Shown here: piece by piece, positions 5,818-7,791 of the stretch
Numbering within the stretch: position 1 is the stretch's first letter
Layout: every line of letters starts with the position of its first letter
Assembly: GCA_023392575.1 (NCBI GenBank)
Contig: JAEVYV010000287.1
Coordinates: forward strand, 1 to 7,791
DNA: 7,791 bases
Direction of reading: 5' to 3'
Source: Bacteroidota bacterium
GTDB lineage: Bacteria; Bacteroidota; Bacteroidia; Chitinophagales; Chitinophagaceae
Made by a program: the position numbers and the translations under genes
The notes under the pieces: model-generated
What the model was told of the DNA's origin: nothing
Database searches by the model: none
The model's input: the letters and a program-made list of their open reading frames with translations, nothing else

Positions 5818-7281
5818 TTAAAAAATAATTAGTTCTACCCTGCGGTCTTCGGGATTTTCCTTTTTACCCTCGGGTGCTTTCAAAGGCTTGGTGGATCCGT
5901 AACCCGTTGCGGTGATTCGGTTGGCAGCAATGCCCTTTGAAACAAAATAGAATTTAACGCTTTCGGCCCGCTTTTGCGACAGCTTCATGTTCGATTCGCT
6001 GTTGGCACCGGAAGTATGTCCCTCAACCCGAATGTTGAGGGTGGGATTTTGTTTTAAGATATCAGCTACTTCGTCCAGCACGGCGTGCGATGCGGCCGAC
6101 ACTTCAGCCTTCCCAAATTCAAACTGAATTTGTCGGGCGGCACTGGCTATTTTTTCTTCCTGCTCCTTTGTAACTAGGGGACAACCATGATTTTCTTTGG
6201 GGCCGGCCACGGTGGGGCATTGGTCTTCCAGATCGTTCACGCCATCGCCGTCCGAATCGGGCACGGGACAGCCCTGATACTCTTTCAGGCCAGCTACGTC
6301 CGGGCATTGATCTTCCTCGTCGTTGATCCCGTCTTTATCTGTATCCGGTATGGGGCAGCCCTTGTATTTTAAGGTGCCTGCCACGTCGGGGCATTGGTCG
6401 TCCTTATCCGGAATTCCATCGCCGTCCGTATCGGGGCATCCTTTTGTTAAAGCGCTGCCGGGCAGGGAAGGGCACTCATCTTTTTCATCCACAATTCCAT
6501 CGCCATCCCTATCTTTCACCTCTTCTTTTATTGCCGCTGTTGCCTGCTGTTTGATGCGCGGATTGCCCAGGAAAATCCCCAGGTTGATGCCCATTGTATT
6601 GAAGTTGAACGCCTGGCCCCCGGCTTCATAATAACCCGTCAGGCCCTTGCTGTAATTGGCGGTCAAAAACACCCGTCCAAACTCAAAACCGGCCAGTGCA
6701 TTGGCTGCAAAAGAAACGGTCCTGTACCGGGCTTCTCCTTTGCCCACGAGCAAATCATTGTCAATGGTTTCTTTGTATTCGTAAAGAAGCGCAGAATCGC
6801 GGTGCACCTGACTACCCTTTATGGTGCTGAACTTGGTGGTACCATTGTAAAACAGGGAAGCCTGTACGCCTCCGCCGACAATCAACTTTGTTTTTCCTTT
6901 TAGGGGGAGTTTATAAACCAGGTTCAGTGGGGCATCCATGTAGTTTACACTCAGATCGGTGGTAGTCGTCAACAGGCTTTTTTGCTGAGTAAGATCCACC
7001 TTGCTGGTATCAAACCGCTGCACCACTTTTGAACCCTTTTGCGAATAAATGATCCCTGTACGAAAGAAAAGAGATTGTTTGGGGTTTATGGGAACATTGG
7101 CCATGAAACCAATGGTCAGTCCGGTTCTTTTGGCTCCGGTTTTCGAAACCGTATCCGGGTGCAGGATAAAGGCCGGAGTACCGGAGGTGAACTGCGGACC
7201 ACCCACAAGGGCCACACTAAACTGGGCCTTGGCCGTAAAGCAAAAAAGCAGTCCGGACAAAAACACACCAAACTTTCTCAT
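5818..7281 (-). CDS. OmpA-family outer-membrane protein: PorT-like beta-barrel, TSP3 repeats, peptidoglycan-binding domain
   Basis: This 487-residue envelope protein anchors the outer membrane to the cell wall. A signal peptide covers residues 1-20 (cleavage likely after AKA). Residues about 21-240 alternate in the manner of a small outer-membrane beta-barrel (PorT/OMP_b-brl_2-like: FRTGIIYSQKG, MDAPLNLVYKLP, FAANALAGFEFG). Residues 257-368 are four thrombospondin type-3 calcium-binding repeats. Residues about 380-487 form the OmpA C-terminal domain (IQFEFGKAEVSAASHAVLDE, KLSQKRAESVKFYFVSKGI, ATGYGSTKP). In that domain the usual GHTD Asp, which contacts diaminopimelate, is replaced by Ser424, while the partner Arg438 is kept. 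Start ATG 7279-7281 is fixed by the signal peptide. No exact TAnnTTTG lies just upstream; a weak TATATCTTG is present (7302-7310). The 38-base gap to the aldehyde dehydrogenase gene allows read-through from it. A hairpin terminator follows the stop. Confidence 0.93.
   Translation of the reverse strand: MRKFGVFLSGLLFCFTAKAQFSVALVGGPQFTSGTPAFILHPDTVSKTGAKRTGLTIGFMANVPINPKQSLFFRTGIIYSQKGSKVVQRFDTSKVDLTQQKSLLTTTTDLSVNYMDAPLNLVYKLPLKGKTKLIVGGGVQASLFYNGTTKFSTIKGSQVHRDSALLYEYKETIDNDLLVGKGEARYRTVSFAANALAGFEFGRVFLTANYSKGLTGYYEAGGQAFNFNTMGINLGIFLGNPRIKQQATAAIKEEVKDRDGDGIVDEKDECPSLPGSALTKGCPDTDGDGIPDKDDQCPDVAGTLKYKGCPIPDTDKDGINDEEDQCPDVAGLKEYQGCPVPDSDGDGVNDLEDQCPTVAGPKENHGCPLVTKEQEEKIASAARQIQFEFGKAEVSAASHAVLDEVADILKQNPTLNIRVEGHTSGANSESNMKLSQKRAESVKFYFVSKGIAANRITATGYGSTKPLKAPEGKKENPEDRRVELIIF
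6178..6513 (-). repeat. Four in-frame thrombospondin type-3 repeats in the OmpA protein
   Basis: Four units of 27, 29, 29 and 27 residues start at residues 257, 284, 313 and 342. Each has the form D-x-D-x-D-G-(I/V)-x-D-x-x-D-x-C-P followed by a variable stretch and G-C-P. The Asp ladder binds calcium, and the two Cys per unit can pair in the oxidising envelope. The units form a rigid linker between barrel and peptidoglycan-binding domain. Units two to four are the most alike in the DNA, suggesting duplication, and unit number may vary between strains. Confidence 0.9.
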
Positions 7282-7319
7282 AGAACAATTGAATTGGCGA
7301 ACAAGATATACAGATCTTC

Positions 7320-7791
7320 CTACAAATCAAACCTGATTCCCTGCGCCAGCGGTAAACTGGTGCCGTAGTTGATGGTATTGGTTTGCCGGCGCATGTAAAC
7401 CCTCCAGGCATCGGAGCCGCTTTCCCGGCCGCCCCCGGTTTCTTTTTCACCGCCAAAGGCGCCGCCGATCTCCGCGCCGGAAGTACCGATGTTTACATTG
7501 GCAATTCCGCAATCACTTCCCGCCGCCGATAAAAACTGTTCGGCTTCCCGAAGGTTCAGCGTCATGACCGAAGAGGACAAACCCTGCGGCACTCCGTTTT
7601 GAATGGCTACGGCTTCTTCAAAGGTTTTGTACTTGAGAAGGTATAAGATAGGTGCAAAGGTTTCCTGTTGCACCACCTTGAAATGTGGCTGTGCTTCTGC
7701 AATGCAGGGTTTTACATAACAGCCGCTTTCATAGCCATCACCGGCCAAAGCCCCGCCTTCTACCACAAAGCGTCCGCCTTCTTTTTTACAT
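7320..7791 (-). CDS. Aldehyde dehydrogenase, ALDH7 (aminoadipate-semialdehyde dehydrogenase-like), C-terminal part
   Basis: The last 156 residues are present; the frame is open to the right edge, so about 350 residues, including the NAD-binding core and catalytic Cys, lie outside. QETFAPILYLLKY carries the conserved Glu-x-Phe motif that holds the nicotinamide ribose. NVNIGTSGAEIGGAFGGEK, then TGGGRESGSDAWR and NTINYGTSLPLAQGIRF, closely match the end of ALDH7A1 (antiquitin) and its bacterial counterparts. Those oxidise L-2-aminoadipate 6-semialdehyde in lysine/pipecolate breakdown, or related aldehydes such as betaine aldehyde. No lysine-pathway neighbour is visible, so the substrate is inferred from family only. 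The protein is soluble and cytoplasmic. It precedes the OmpA gene by 38 bases with no terminator between, so the two may share a transcript although their roles look unrelated. A GTG inside the frame near 7766 is an internal valine, not a start. Confidence 0.9.
   Translation of the reverse strand, partial: CKKEGGRFVVEGGALAGDGYESGCYVKPCIAEAQPHFKVVQQETFAPILYLLKYKTFEEAVAIQNGVPQGLSSSVMTLNLREAEQFLSAAGSDCGIANVNIGTSGAEIGGAFGGEKETGGGRESGSDAWRVYMRRQTNTINYGTSLPLAQGIRFDL

Noticed and set aside
6119..6631. Several overlapping open frames on both strands opposite or within the TSP3 region
   Set aside because: The GC-rich, stop-poor repeats of the OmpA gene create these frames. The real reading frame has clear domains end to end.
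1..7791. Possibility of an island, phage, defence or toxin system
   Set aside because: No integrase, transposase, terminal repeats, CRISPR repeats, restriction or toxin genes were seen. The tRNA-His gene has no attachment-site duplication within the window, and all genes fit core envelope or housekeeping families.

Overview
The window looks like an ordinary chromosomal stretch of a member of the Bacteroidota, probably the Chitinophagaceae/Sphingobacteriia side, though I cannot fix the genus. Three things point there. The genes include a TonB-dependent outer-membrane receptor with an N-terminal carboxypeptidase-like domain, an OmpA protein with a PorT-like barrel plus thrombospondin-3 repeats, and a subtilase with the large inserts common in this phylum. 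Exact copies of the Bacteroidota -7 promoter element TAnnTTTG sit just upstream of several genes. Shine-Dalgarno sequences are absent at the starts.

Layout, left to right. Minus strand: the first 206 codons of a TonB-dependent receptor, running off the left edge. Minus strand: tRNA-His(GTG) followed by its own intrinsic terminator. Plus strand: prc, a tail-specific (carboxy-terminal processing) periplasmic protease, the only protein gene on this strand. Minus strand: a small DinB/YfiT-like four-helix protein, convergent with prc and sharing one bidirectional terminator with it. Minus strand: a secreted S8 subtilase, ended by a terminator just upstream of the DinB gene. Minus strand: an OmpA-family barrel/TSP3/peptidoglycan-binding protein, ended by a long hairpin. 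Minus strand: the C-terminal 156 residues of an ALDH7-type aldehyde dehydrogenase, whose start lies beyond the right edge. No gene-free stretch exceeds 300 bases.

Most of the products act in the cell envelope: receptor, Prc, subtilase and OmpA protein. The punctuation (separate promoters and terminators between nearly all genes) says they are mostly independent transcription units rather than one pathway. The only pair close enough to be co-transcribed is the aldehyde dehydrogenase and the OmpA gene (38-base gap). I found no mobile element, CRISPR array, toxin-antitoxin pair, defence system or other candidate for an undescribed system. The points worth a second look are local: start-site choices decided by promoters and terminators, a promoter-like element abutting a terminator, a changed residue in the OmpA peptidoglycan-binding motif, and a basic tail on the subtilase.
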